A DNA stretch of 64,000 nucleotides from Bacteroidota bacterium. GTDB taxonomy: Bacteria > Bacteroidota > Ignavibacteria > UBA10030 > UBA8401. Positions within the stretch are counted from its first letter, which is position 1. Each line of letters begins with the position of its first letter. Shown piece by piece: positions 53,019 to 63,300 of the stretch. Below the pieces are notes generated by a model. That model worked only from the letters and a program-made list of their open reading frames with translations, made no database searches and was not told where the DNA came from. The position numbers and the translations under genes are program-made. Location of the stretch: the NCBI GenBank assembly GCA_041658205.1, contig JBBAAO010000002.1:62001-126000 (forward strand), written 5' to 3'.

Positions 53019-54698
53019 ATGACGGTTGTATCATGCAATGATGCAATTTTGTATATTAATAGAGTAACTCACCGTCAGATTCATTATTGGAAATCTATCT
53101 TGCTAAAGAACTTTGTCTCAAAATTGAAGACGTTTTTCGGAGCAAAACCGAAAACTGTCTTACCCCCTAAATCGATCCCTCAAAAAGAAACTCCAAAACA
53201 GCACCAACATCAGCACAAAAAATTTCCGAATGAAAAACCGAGCGGCACGCATCATCCTCGCGATCAGCGAAAAAGAGAAACGCGGGAAGAATACCGTTTG
53301 CGTCATGAAAAACAGGATCGTGAACAACAGAATACGCAAGTTCTTACGGTGGCAAAAGAAAAACCAAAAGTATTCATTCCATCGGAACCGTGGGATCCTT
53401 CTGCATTTAAAGTTCCGGTGGTTGACGGCAAAACTCGATTTCAGGATTTCGATCTTCCGCAGGAAATTTTGCATGCTATTGCCGATTTGAATTTTCAATA
53501 TTGCACGCAAGTACAGGAGCAGGTCCTTCCGATCTCGATGCGCGGAGACGATGTTACTGCGCAAGCGCAGACCGGAACAGGAAAGACTGCCGCATTTTTG
53601 ATCACCATTTTTTCTCACATCATCCGCAATCCCATTAAAGATCAAAAGAGAGGAACACCCCGCGCATTGATTCTGGCGCCGACACGCGAATTAGTAATGC
53701 AGATCGAAAAAGATGCCCAACTGCTTGGCAAGTTTGCGCCGTGTGCAGTTCTTTCACTCGTTGGGGGAATTGATTACAACAAACAGATGCAGAATTTGAA
53801 AAACGAAACAGTAGACATCGTGGTTGCAACGCCGGGGCGTCTCATCGATTTTAAAAAACAGAAATATGTCGATTTGGGAAAGACGGAAATTCTCATTATC
53901 GATGAAGCGGACAGAATGTTGGATATGGGATTCATACCTGCCGTGCGAAGTATTGTTTTGAGCACACCGCAAAAATCCGAACGTCAAACAATGTTCTTTA
54001 CTGCAACAATGAATTCCGAAGTAAAGCGGCTTGCAGAATCATGGACCCGTCAGGCGATTGAAGTAACAGTCACTCCGGATACGATGGCTGTCTCTGCTAT
54101 TGAACAGATCACCTACATCACCACGAAAGACGAAAAATTTCCTCTGCTGTATAATCTAATGCAGCAGAAACAATTGGAACGGGTGTTAATCTTTGTAAAC
54201 AGACGCGACGTGGGACGGGATTTAAAAGAAAAATTAGAGACGTACGGTATTCCCTGCACGCTTCTTTCAGGCGATGTCGATCAACGGCAGCGGATTAAAC
54301 GTCTTGAAAATTTCCGCGAAGGAAAAGTACGTGTGTTGGTAGCAACCGATGTTGCTTCACGCGGGCTGCATGTGGATGCGATTTCACATGTGATCAATTA
54401 TAATCTTCCACAGGATGCCGAAGAGTTTGTTCATCGTATCGGTCGTACGGGACGCGCAGGAGCTACCGGTATTGCGATCAGTTTTGCGGATGAGGAGGAT
54501 TCATACGAAATTCCAAAACTGGAAGAATATATGAAGCGGAAAATCGAATGCATCTATCCTGATGAAACATTATTGACTCCTGTAACGGAAATATTTCCTC
54601 GCAAAGAAATGAAGCGAGAGCGACCCGCACCGCGTCGCGATGGGAATAGAGGGAAGCGAACCGGAAGTTCCCGAAGGCCGCCGAGAAAAACCTCGTAA
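53019..54698 (+). CDS. DEAD-box RNA helicase
   Basis: About 559 residues from the ATG at 53019. The reading frame extends to a TTG at 52959 that is more likely a -35 TTGACA, and another TTG at 53100 is possible. A basic, Gln/Lys/Arg-rich N-terminal extension precedes the Q motif. Helicase motifs: AQTGTGKTAA (I), PTRELVMQ (Ia), GGIDYN, TPGRL (Ib), DEADRML (II), TAT (III), and in domain 2 LLSGDVDQ, ATDVASRGLHVD and HRIGRTGRAG (VI). A basic tail follows. RhlE/CsdA-like; RNA remodelling is inferred. Confidence 0.93.
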   Translation: MTVVSCNDAILYINRVTHRQIHYWKSILLKNFVSKLKTFFGAKPKTVLPPKSIPQKETPKQHQHQHKKFPNEKPSGTHHPRDQRKRETREEYRLRHEKQDREQQNTQVLTVAKEKPKVFIPSEPWDPSAFKVPVVDGKTRFQDFDLPQEILHAIADLNFQYCTQVQEQVLPISMRGDDVTAQAQTGTGKTAAFLITIFSHIIRNPIKDQKRGTPRALILAPTRELVMQIEKDAQLLGKFAPCAVLSLVGGIDYNKQMQNLKNETVDIVVATPGRLIDFKKQKYVDLGKTEILIIDEADRMLDMGFIPAVRSIVLSTPQKSERQTMFFTATMNSEVKRLAESWTRQAIEVTVTPDTMAVSAIEQITYITTKDEKFPLLYNLMQQKQLERVLIFVNRRDVGRDLKEKLETYGIPCTLLSGDVDQRQRIKRLENFREGKVRVLVATDVASRGLHVDAISHVINYNLPQDAEEFVHRIGRTGRAGATGIAISFADEEDSYEIPKLEEYMKRKIECIYPDETLLTPVTEIFPRKEMKRERPAPRRDGNRGKRTGSSRRPPRKTS

Positions 54699-54726
54699 AA
54701 ATAAATATTGGCAATAAAACATGTTA

Positions 54727-54746
54727 ACGCGGGCGCTAGTCCGCGT
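54727..54746. repeat. REP palindrome 1
   Basis: ACGCGG/CCGCGT arms around GCGCTAGT, followed by TTTGCATTTT. It lies 28 bp after the helicase stop, so it could also act as its terminator. Confidence 0.65.
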
Positions 54747-54829
54747 TTTGCATTTTACAATGATTGAGCTTACCTCAAGAATCAATTCTTTTTCCCGGCA
54801 TAAATCCACTTCACTGAGTAGATTCCTTT

Positions 54830-54913
54830 GTCGGCACGGACGGCAGTCCGTGCCAAAGCCCTTTTTGAAAGTTTGTCGGTGCGGACGCCAGTCCGCACCA
54901 AAGCATTTTTTTT
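54830..54913. repeat. REP pair, copy A
   Basis: Two palindromes, GGCACGGAC-GGCA-GTCCGTGCC (54833-54854) and GGTGCGGAC-GCCA-GTCCGCACC (54878-54899), each 9-bp stem with 4-nt loop, joined by CTTTTTGAAAGTTTGTC and ending in eight T. Nearly duplicated at 55015-55100. Confidence 0.85.
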
Positions 54914-55014
54914 GCAAATAATAACTTATGAGAACGATCTTCCGTTAAAAAACTCGGCGAATAAGTGCGACCGTTCCGAAAAGATCTATTATTTTTGTTT
55001 CTTTGAAGTAAACT

Positions 55015-55100
55015 GTCGGCACGGATGCCAGTCCGCGCCCAAGACTTTTTTTGAAAGTTTGTCGGTGCGGACACAAGTCCTCACCAAAGCATTTTTTTTT
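55015..55100. repeat. REP pair, copy B
   Basis: Same organisation as copy A: palindromes at 55018-55039 and 55064-55085, same TTTTTGAAAGTTTGTCGGTG linker, nine terminal T. Arms carry mismatches (GGATGCC, GTCCTCACC), so it is the more decayed copy. Confidence 0.85.
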
Positions 55101-55112
55101 GAAGTAAGCTGT

Positions 55113-55133
55113 GGCATGGACGCTAGTCCGTGC
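55113..55133. repeat. REP palindrome 6
   Basis: GGCATGGAC-GCTA-GTCCGTGC, preceded by TTTGAAGTAAGCTGT, which is also found (as TTTGAAGTAAACTGT) before copy B. It is 28 bp before the transposase ATG. Confidence 0.75.
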
Positions 55134-55160
55134 AAAAGATTTTAGAATTGATTGAATTTT

Positions 55161-55700
55161 ATGGAACGGTCTGGCGGCAATAAAATGAAGTATAAATCGA
55201 AAAAACAATATCGGCTCCCGTATTATAATTACGCAAGTTCAGGATATTATTTTGTAACGTTAGTTGCCAAAAATCGCCATAAATATTTTAGTACAATAAA
55301 TGATGGCAATGTAGTTCTTACTGATATTGGGGAAATAATTAAACAATCATGGCTATACATTCCAATTAGTTCACCATTTGTAATGTTAGATGAATATGTC
55401 ATAATGCCTAATCACGTACATGGCATTTTATTGATTGATAATCCGAATGAGGGTTTGGAATTGAAGGAGAAAAAATTTGAGATAAGAAAAAAATCCCTTT
55501 CGATTGTTATGAGAACATTTAAAGCTTCAGTAACCGCTCGAGCGAGAAAAGAACATCCTGACATCAAACTATGGCAATCAAGATTTTATGACAGTATAAT
55601 TCGGAATGAGACGCACCTTCAAAATGTTAGAAAATATATCGAGAACAATCCGTTACAATGGGAAGAAAATAGTAAGAATCCGATGAGTATTATGATGTGA
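55161..55700 (+). CDS. REP-associated tyrosine transposase (Y1/IS200-like)
   Basis: 179 residues from the ATG at 55161. YYNYASSGYYFVTLVAKNR, the HUH motif in YVIMPNHVHGILLI (His-Val-His), WQSRFYDSIIRNETHL and YIENNPLQW (candidate catalytic Tyr in VRKYIENNP) are typical of RAYT-type Y1 transposases, which cut and join single-stranded DNA at REP palindromes. Its immediate neighbours on both sides are REP-like palindromes, which supports the assignment. The frame is intact. Confidence 0.88.
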   Translation: MERSGGNKMKYKSKKQYRLPYYNYASSGYYFVTLVAKNRHKYFSTINDGNVVLTDIGEIIKQSWLYIPISSPFVMLDEYVIMPNHVHGILLIDNPNEGLELKEKKFEIRKKSLSIVMRTFKASVTARARKEHPDIKLWQSRFYDSIIRNETHLQNVRKYIENNPLQWEENSKNPMSIMM

Positions 55701-55733
55701 ATATTATTTCCGGAACAGTCTTCTACCAAAAAG

Positions 55734-55756
55734 TGTGGCGGAAGTCCGTGCTTAAG
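55734..55756. repeat. Degenerate REP downstream of the transposase
   Basis: GTGGCGGAAGTCCGTGCTTAAG keeps the right arm AGTCCGTGC of the family while its left arm is decayed. It bounds the element on the far side of the transposase. Confidence 0.55.
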
Positions 55757-55773
55757 TTTTATTTAAATTCATT

Positions 55774-58470
55774 TTAAAACTCCAGCTTTACTCCAATCGT
55801 TGGAAGCATCCCCAGTCCATTAGTCAGCACTTTGCCGCTTGTTTCACGAAACTCCTCGCTGTTAGGATTCTGCTGATTATACAAATTTAAGATATCCAGA
55901 AACGCGACAATCGCCAAGCCGCCAACAACAGGAACCGATCCAAACTGTTTTCGATAATCGATTCGAATATTCAATGTATGAAAATCGCTATACCGCAAAT
56001 TGTTATTACCGGTAATCTCTTTTGAATAACGGAAATAGATAGAATCTTGAAAAATATTCGAATGCACAACGTACGAATCCTTCGGTCGTCCTGATGCAAA
56101 CTTCCATTTCATTGAAAAAGACCATTCCTTATTCAATTCGTAACCAAGCAGGATATTGGCAATGTACGGCTGACCAAAATCGGCATTGTATTCGCCGGAA
56201 CCATAATTGTCGTTTCGACGGCTTTGTGCGTAAGAAAAATTCATTTGCCCGTACCATTGATCTGAGAAGCGCTTAATCAGTCCGATGTCAATCCCTTGAG
56301 CATACCCAGTCCCTCCGTTCGTGCGGAAACGTCTTGTCCGATCTGTATGGACTAGCAGCTCGCGCAGATTCTTTCGATATGCTTCTACTGTCATCTTCAT
56401 TTCTTCGTTGAGATAATATGTCCACCCCACGATGTAGTGAACAGCCCGTTCATTATGAAGCGATGTATTGGATTTATCGAACATCAGCAGACTGTATTGG
56501 GGCATCTGATAATAAATTCCGGTAGCAAGGTGTATTTTCATCTGTTCGCTAAGCTGATAACTTGCACTGAATCTCGGCGATATGGTCTGCTGGTTGTACA
56601 GTTCGCCGTACTCGTACCGAAGGCCCGACATTACCATCAGTCGATCCCAGAATGTATGCCGATAATCCACGAAGAGCGCAGCATTCAATTTTTTTCCTGA
56701 TTGCGATGTGTTGATAGAGTGCGGATCGATGATCGTAAAATATTTCAACGGATCGGGACGATAATCGTCGCCGTCAAATATGTAGGATGTATCCACCCCT
56801 TGTTGTTCATATCGATAACGAAAATCATCCATGAATATTTCCCCGCCCGTTTGAACAGCAATATATGATGTTAATGCAACCGTGTACAACGATTTGAGAC
56901 CGTACTGATCCTGATTGCTGTTACTATTGATATAATCTTGTCGTATTGGAACAGTTTCTTTTGCCGGAACAACACCGTTGATGACATTGATATAAACACG
57001 ACCGTAATGGTATTCGGTATCTGTTCGCTTCAGATAAACTGTGTTTTCCAAAAAACTTTCTGTGTTAACAAGATATCGCCAGTTTGCGCCGAGTAGGTAT
57101 TTTGTTTCGTCTAACGAACCGACGAAGGTTTCAAAGTCGTTATTCTTCGCATCGAAGACATTGTCTATTGTGCGCCCGAAATGTTCTGGAGAATAGATCG
57201 CAATGATGGAAAGTTTATGCTCGGGAGAAATTTCTGTAGTTGTTTTTGCAATCACATCAGAGAACCGGATTTGTCCGAGATCTTTTAGATCGATCATTTC
57301 AAGCATCCGGTCAAAATCGTGATGCCGGGCGGAGAGGAGGAAGGAAGTGTTTCCAAGCATATACGTCGGCCCGTCGTAATTCACCTCCCATCCAAAAAGA
57401 TCGTACGTGCCGTTTGCTATAAATGATTCTTTGTTTCCCTCTTTGATCTTTAAGTCGAGAAACGAAGAATTTTTTCCACCGTACTGCGCACCAAATCCTC
57501 CCGCCTGAAACAAAGCTTCATCGATCAATCCAGGAGTCAGGATGCTGTATCGTCCTCCTTGCGCTTCATCCTCTTCAGAACCGGCAACAAGGTGCGCAAC
57601 TTTATCGAACGGAATATTGTCGATCAGAATAATATTATCCCTTGGACTGCTCCCACGGACGGCGAAAGCGGAAAATTCTCCGCCGCTTCCCCCAACGCCG
57701 GGCAACGTCTCAATAGCGCGAAATATATCTCCTTGTGATCCGGGATTGCGGCGAATTTCTTCCCGATTATAGGTAAAGTTTGTTACTGGTGAAACGTTGT
57801 CGTTTGAAAAATACCCGGCAGTGACGAGAATAGAATCTGCCGTTAGCATCATTTCGTTCAATTCGATCTCTTTTACGGTCGTTGTTTTTCCACGAACAAC
57901 TCTGATATCGGTTTCAATATGTCCCGCATAACCAAGTGAAGAGAATTTGAGTTTATAAATATTTTCAGGTACATCCTTGAGAAAATATTCTCCTTCGATA
58001 TCGGTGGTGATCCCAATGGGTGTTCCCAGAACAACAACATTCACGCTGGGAATAGGTTGTTTTGTTTTTTTGTCGACAATCTTTCCGGCAATACTTCCGT
58101 TTTCAATTTCTCTGTCGGCCTTGTTGGTGACTAAAAGCTTACCTTGTTCGGGAAAAGTGTACTGAAGATCAGTATCTTCTAAAATGGATTTCATTGCCTG
58201 TTGAAACGAAGCCTGCCGCAACTGTATCGATATTTTTTTTGGAACCGATTCTCGCGATTCGCTGTACCACAATGAGAGAGAGTAGTAATCGGCAACTCGT
58301 TTAAGCGCTTCTTCTATTCGAACATTCTGAAGATCGAGAGTAATCAAATTGGATGAATTGGTTTGCGCCATTGTCATCTCAGCCATGCCGAATAACAGCC
58401 ATGTAATTAATATTGCAGAGTTTAAACAATCTTTTTTCATCAAATATCGCTTGTCAATTATTTTAAACAT
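55774..58470 (-). CDS. TonB-dependent outer-membrane receptor with STN and carboxypeptidase-like domains
   Basis: 898 residues. After the signal sequence (ending MAQTN), an STN domain (about 43-112, LDLQNVRIEEALKRVADYYS) is followed by a carboxypeptidase-regulatory-like domain (GSIAGKIVDKKTKQPIPSVN, GITTDIEGEYFLKDVPE). The plug (FRAIETLPGVGGSGGEFSAF, RGSSPRDNIILIDNIPF) and a 22-strand-type barrel complete it. STN domains let the receptor signal to an anti-sigma factor, here the adjacent FecR. The ATG overlaps the FecR stop by one base (TGATG). The ligand is not readable; an iron complex or a polymer breakdown product is possible. Confidence 0.92.
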   Translation of the reverse strand: MFKIIDKRYLMKKDCLNSAILITWLLFGMAEMTMAQTNSSNLITLDLQNVRIEEALKRVADYYSLSLWYSESRESVPKKISIQLRQASFQQAMKSILEDTDLQYTFPEQGKLLVTNKADREIENGSIAGKIVDKKTKQPIPSVNVVVLGTPIGITTDIEGEYFLKDVPENIYKLKFSSLGYAGHIETDIRVVRGKTTTVKEIELNEMMLTADSILVTAGYFSNDNVSPVTNFTYNREEIRRNPGSQGDIFRAIETLPGVGGSGGEFSAFAVRGSSPRDNIILIDNIPFDKVAHLVAGSEEDEAQGGRYSILTPGLIDEALFQAGGFGAQYGGKNSSFLDLKIKEGNKESFIANGTYDLFGWEVNYDGPTYMLGNTSFLLSARHHDFDRMLEMIDLKDLGQIRFSDVIAKTTTEISPEHKLSIIAIYSPEHFGRTIDNVFDAKNNDFETFVGSLDETKYLLGANWRYLVNTESFLENTVYLKRTDTEYHYGRVYINVINGVVPAKETVPIRQDYINSNSNQDQYGLKSLYTVALTSYIAVQTGGEIFMDDFRYRYEQQGVDTSYIFDGDDYRPDPLKYFTIIDPHSINTSQSGKKLNAALFVDYRHTFWDRLMVMSGLRYEYGELYNQQTISPRFSASYQLSEQMKIHLATGIYYQMPQYSLLMFDKSNTSLHNERAVHYIVGWTYYLNEEMKMTVEAYRKNLRELLVHTDRTRRFRTNGGTGYAQGIDIGLIKRFSDQWYGQMNFSYAQSRRNDNYGSGEYNADFGQPYIANILLGYELNKEWSFSMKWKFASGRPKDSYVVHSNIFQDSIYFRYSKEITGNNNLRYSDFHTLNIRIDYRKQFGSVPVVGGLAIVAFLDILNLYNQQNPNSEEFRETSGKVLTNGLGMLPTIGVKLEF

Positions 58471-59531
58471 CAGTGTACCCTTTGCTTTTTAGAACCCTGC
58501 GATTGGGAATCAACGCTCAGTGTTACAACCGTTCCCTCTTTTTCGTATCTGGCATTCAGTGAAAGAGCAATTAACGTCAAAACTTCCGGCAGCGATTCAT
58601 CCTTAACCGAAGCCGTTAACGTTCGCAGCATAAGCGTTGAATCTTTTACGGTGAAATGGACATCATACCGACGCTCCAATTGCTTCAGAACATCCGGCAG
58701 AGGAGTCCGGCGAAACTGCAATTTACCATCAATCCAGGAAAGGTATTCATCGATCTGAACATGCAATGCTTCGGTAGGGGATTTTCCTTCGGCAATAATG
58801 CTCTGTTCTCCGTCGGTGAGAATAACTTCACGGTTTGTTGATAGGGTAGCAGAGCGAACAGAAACTTTTCCCTGGGAGACAACAACATCAACATGGTTTT
58901 CATCCGGCCACGCCTCCACATTAAATCCGGTTCCGAGAACCTTTACAATGGCATGTTCCGTGCGGACAATAAAAGGGAGTTGTTCATTCCGCGCGACATC
59001 GAAAAATGCCTCCCCACGCAGCCAAACTTCACGCACGTCAGAAGAAAACTCTTCCGGAAATCGAATAGTGCTGAATGTGTTGAGCTGTACAGTTGTTCCA
59101 TCGGCAAATTGTAGTTTTACCCGTTCTCCTCTTTTCGTAGATACTTCTTTTAGAATAAGGTGTTTTGAATCTGACGAATTCCAATACCAATACGTTGCAG
59201 AAATTACTCCGAGGAGAACAACTGCCGCCGCAACGGTGCGAAAAAAGGATGAAAAAGAACTCTTCCGATCTGCGGTGCGTTGGTCTGAAGATGGCATTGT
59301 AGAAATCGAAGTATTGATGCCAGTCCGCTCGGAAACTCTGTCCCACGCTGCGTTGATGTCGACGTTAAATTTTTCATCCCCGGTGTCGTTCCACAATCGG
59401 CGAAACGCTTCGAGTTCAGCGTTATGATCCGGATTATCGGAAACCCAGGTTTCGATACGGCGTCGTTCTTCCTGTGTACATATTCCTTGAAAATATCGTA
59501 TAGCTAACGAAAGATCGATTTCGGATTTCAT
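58470..59531 (-). CDS. FecR-family anti-sigma factor
   Basis: 353 residues: N-terminal cytoplasmic sigma-binding helices (about 1-75), a transmembrane segment (about 95-115, FFRTVAAAVVLLGVI), a FecR domain (STKRGERVKLQFADGTTVQL, GEAFFDVARNEQLPFIV, VKVLGTGFNVEAW) and a C-terminal DUF4974-like domain (FRRTPLPDVLKQLERRYDVH) that would touch the receptor STN. It is translationally coupled to the receptor downstream, and the sigma factor gene is upstream after a 129-bp gap. Confidence 0.93.
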   Translation of the reverse strand: MKSEIDLSLAIRYFQGICTQEERRRIETWVSDNPDHNAELEAFRRLWNDTGDEKFNVDINAAWDRVSERTGINTSISTMPSSDQRTADRKSSFSSFFRTVAAAVVLLGVISATYWYWNSSDSKHLILKEVSTKRGERVKLQFADGTTVQLNTFSTIRFPEEFSSDVREVWLRGEAFFDVARNEQLPFIVRTEHAIVKVLGTGFNVEAWPDENHVDVVVSQGKVSVRSATLSTNREVILTDGEQSIIAEGKSPTEALHVQIDEYLSWIDGKLQFRRTPLPDVLKQLERRYDVHFTVKDSTLMLRTLTASVKDESLPEVLTLIALSLNARYEKEGTVVTLSVDSQSQGSKKQRVH

Positions 59532-59660
59532 GTCATAACCTCCAAATTTCCTACAACAGCGATTCTGATTCAGAGAAATTGCATCATACTCTTATATGAC
59601 ACGCCAAAGGCCGTTTACCGTGACAAGAAAAAAAATATTTTTTGAATGGTTTTACGAATT

Positions 59661-60314
59661 TCAGAGGGTGAAATAAAGGTTAGTTATAAGCATCAGAAAA
59701 ATTACCGGAAGGTATTGCGACAGCAGTCTTCGAAGTTTTTTCAGCGTGCGGACCATTTGTGTTTCCACGGTATTCACCGAAATATTCAGAATAGAGGATA
59801 TTTCACGATACGTAAGCCCTTCATCGCGGTGCAACAAAAAGATTAATCTGCTCCGTTCGGGTAGTGTTTGTATTGCTTTGTGGATCGCGGCGCTAAAATC
59901 TTTTGTCTGAAGGAGTGCAGAGGGTGTTTCATGGAGTGGACTTTCAATGGAAAGATGTGCCTCATCCAGTCGATCAATCGAGCGTGCTTGCCGAATATAA
60001 TTTAGCGCTTGGTTTCGAGTTGCTCCGTACAAGTACGAACGAAGTGTGAAACGAAGAGTCCAGGATTTTCTGTTTTCCCACAAAGTAACAAACAAGTTTT
60101 GAACGACCTCTTCAGCGGCGGCTTGTTGTGAAACATATTGTAGGGCAAAGTGTACAAGTCCCCGGTAGTGAGATTTGAAAATCAACTCGAATGAATGAAC
60201 ATTGTCATTTTTAATTTGTTCAACGAGCGCTTGATCTCGGTATTGCTGTGTGTCAATAAGGGAAAGATTTGGCTGGCTGTTTTCTTTCGGAACATTCTTC
60301 TTCTGTCGGCCCAT
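59661..60314 (-). CDS. ECF-type RNA polymerase sigma factor (FecI-like)
   Basis: 217 residues. Sigma region 2 spans about 45-110 (FELIFKSHYRGLVHFALQYV, AEEVVQNLFVTLWENRKSW, YLYGATRNQALNYIRQ) and region 4 about 140-195 (LPERSRLIFLLHRDEGLTYR, EISSILNISVNTVETQMVRT). An unusual hydrophobic tail, YLPVIFLMLITNLYFTL, ends the protein. With FecR and the STN-receptor downstream it forms a trans-envelope signalling module. It starts 26 bp after the RND pump gene. Confidence 0.93.
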   Translation of the reverse strand: MGRQKKNVPKENSQPNLSLIDTQQYRDQALVEQIKNDNVHSFELIFKSHYRGLVHFALQYVSQQAAAEEVVQNLFVTLWENRKSWTLRFTLRSYLYGATRNQALNYIRQARSIDRLDEAHLSIESPLHETPSALLQTKDFSAAIHKAIQTLPERSRLIFLLHRDEGLTYREISSILNISVNTVETQMVRTLKKLRRLLSQYLPVIFLMLITNLYFTL

Positions 60315-60340
60315 TGAGCGAAGTATTCTTTCTGAAAGAA

Positions 60341-63300
60341 TTACATTACGCTTTCTACAGCAGAAATATCTGGAATGGTAGATTCCGTTTTTGCTTCCGT
60401 CATTTTCTGCTCCTTCGAAAAGAATGTGTACATTGCCGGAATAACGAAGAGTGTCAGCACAAGAGAAAAGAACAAGCCACCGATTACAACAATTCCCATG
60501 GAGATACGACTCTTGGCCCCGCTGCCGAGTGCTAATGCTATGGGGAGCGCACCGAGCATTGTCGCAAGACTTGTCATAAGAATAGGACGGAACCGGGATG
60601 CGGCTGCAAATTGTGCCGCTTCAATTAGCTTCACCCCTTTTTCTTTTTGCTGGTTGGCAAACTCGACAATCAAAATACCGTTCTTTGTTACCAAACCGAT
60701 CAGCATGATGATGCCGATCTGACTGAAGATGTTGAGAGTTTGACCGGTAAGCCATAATGATAAGAGCGCGCCGGCAAGTGCAAGGGGTACCGTAAGCATA
60801 ATGGTGATGGGATCGACGAAGCTTTCAAATTGCGCAGCAAGGATCAGAAAGATTAATACAAGAGCAAGCACAAAAGCGAACATCGTATTTGATGAACTTT
60901 CAGAGTAGTCGCGCGAAGCTCCGCTTAGCGCAGTCGTAAACGATTCGTCGAGCACTTTTTTTGCGATGCGGTCCATTTCTTTAATGCCGTCGCCGATTGT
61001 TTTTCCGGAAGCAAGTCCGGTTGAAATAGTCGCGGCTTTGAAACGGTTGTAGTGATACAACTGCGGCGGCGCACTTTGTTCGCGAAGCACTACAAGGTTG
61101 TCCAACTGTACCAGCTCACCGCGAGAATTCCGCACGTACAGCGATGTCAGGTCGAGCGGTTCATCACGGTTGTGCCGATTCACTTGGCCGATCACTTGAT
61201 ATTGAAATCCGTTCATTTCAAAATACGAGAAGCGCTGTCCGCTGAAGGCGAGTTGCAGCGTTTGTGCAATGTCAATCACGGAAACTCCGAGCGTACGTGC
61301 GCGGTCACGGTCGATGGAAATATCAAGCTGCGGCCTGTTGAATTTTAAATTCACATCGGCAGTTTGCAAGATGTTGCTTCTGTTGACCTCTTCCATAAAT
61401 TTGGGAACAAACTCACGGAGTTTTTCAAAATTCTGATTCTGCAATACATATTGCACCGGCTGTCCCCGTCCGCCGCCGCCGACAGAAATGGTTTGTTCCT
61501 GAATGACAAAAGTACGCGCTTCCGTAAATTCGCGCGCCGTGCGAGAAAGATAGTCGGCTATTTTCTGCTGTGAGCGTTGCCGATCGAACGGCTCAGAAAG
61601 GCGTAGCCGTACAAAACCAGTGTTTGTTGCGCCGGAACCGGCAAAGCCGGGAGCGGTGACACTTAAGGCAATGCGTCGTTCCGGAATAGAATCGATAATG
61701 AACGAAACGACCCGATCCATGAAGGCGTCGGTATATTCAAATGAAGCCCCTTCCGGACCGGTTATTTGCAGTCGAAGCGCACTTCGATCGTCTAACGGTG
61801 CCAGTTCCGATTGGAGTGAGCCACCAATGAGGATGATGATAACAAACGACATTGCAATAATTGCAACTGCACCCCAACGATGTTTCATGCTGACAGCGAG
61901 CAAGCGTTCATAGGATGCATTCAAACGTTCAAAGTACGGTTCGGTAAATTTATAGAATCTGCTGTGTGTCCGTTTTTTCCGAATGAGATGAGCATTCAAC
62001 ATCGGTGTGAGGGAGAGCGAAACAAATGCCGAGATGAGCACTGCACCGGCAAGCACAATACCAAACTCCCTAAACAGCCGTCCGACGAATCCTTGCAGGA
62101 AAATAATCGGGAGGAACACAGCGGCAAGCGTGATGGAGGTAGAAATAACAACGAAAAAAATTTCCTTCGAACCGGCGAATGCCGCCTCCATCGGAGGCAT
62201 TCCCAGCTCAACTTTTTTAAAGATATTTTCTGTCACCACAATACCATCGTCTACAACAAGTCCCGTCGCAAGCACTATGGCGAGGAGCGTCAGCACATTT
62301 ATGGAAAATCCCATGATGTACATAATAAAGAACGCGCCGATAAGTGAGACCGGAATATCAATGAGAGGACGGAATGCGATGATCCACTCGCGGAAGAAGA
62401 GGTAGATAATACCGACAACCAGAAGGATAGCGATGAGAATTGTTTCCTGTACTTCAACAATGGAGTTTTTTACGAACAGTGTATTGTCCATAGCAATATC
62501 GAGTGTGATATCTGCAGGGAGATCTTTTTTAATCTGTTCAACCCGCCGGTAAAATTCATCCGCGATCTCAACATAATTACTGCCAGGCTGCGGAATTATA
62601 GCCACTGCAACCATCGGCGTGCCGGATTGCTTTAGGATCGTCTCTTCATTTTCTGGACCGAGATTGGCAAAACCAACATCGCTGACACGGACAATGTTTG
62701 TTCCGTTGGATTTAACAATGAGACTATTAAAATCATCAACAGTTTTTAATCTGCCTTTGGTATTCACAATCAGTTCTGTCTGATTGCCTGTAATTTTTCC
62801 GGAAGGGAGCTCGACATTCTCTCGACTAAGAGCGTTCCGGATATCCAGCGGCGTCAGTCCGTAAGCGGAGAGTTTTTCCGGATCCATCCAGAGCCGCATT
62901 GCGTACCGTTTCATTCCCCAAATCTGTGTTGTACTAACACCGGGGATTGTTTGAAGATTTTGTGCGATAATGTTTTCGGCATAATCGCTCACCTCCAATT
63001 GATTCCGCATTGTACTTTGCACCGTCATGGAAATAATAGCATCCGAATTTGCATCACTCTTTGTGACAACCGGAGGGGCGTCAATATCTTGCGGTAATTG
63101 GCGCTGAGCGCCGGAGACTTTGTCTCGGACATCGTTTGCTGCTGCTTCAAGGTCGGCATCAAGATTAAATTCAACAGAAATGTTGCTGGATCCCTGGCTG
63201 CTGCTGGAAGAAATATTACGAACTCCTGCAATACCGTTGATCGCTTTTTCCAGCGGTTCGGTGATCTGCGATTCGATTACATCGGCGTTTGCACCGGTGT

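Larger units (their letters stand above)
54699..55151. other. 453-bp REP-palindrome region
   Basis: No gene. The stretch holds six short GC-rich palindromes of one family, two of them in a duplicated 84-86-bp block (54830-54913 and 55015-55100), just upstream of a REP-associated transposase gene. Confidence 0.8.

Noticed and set aside
54727..55133. Possible CRISPR array from repeated GC-rich units
   Set aside because: Units are palindromic REP elements with conserved linkers and irregular spacing, not direct repeats with unique spacers; no cas genes are present.
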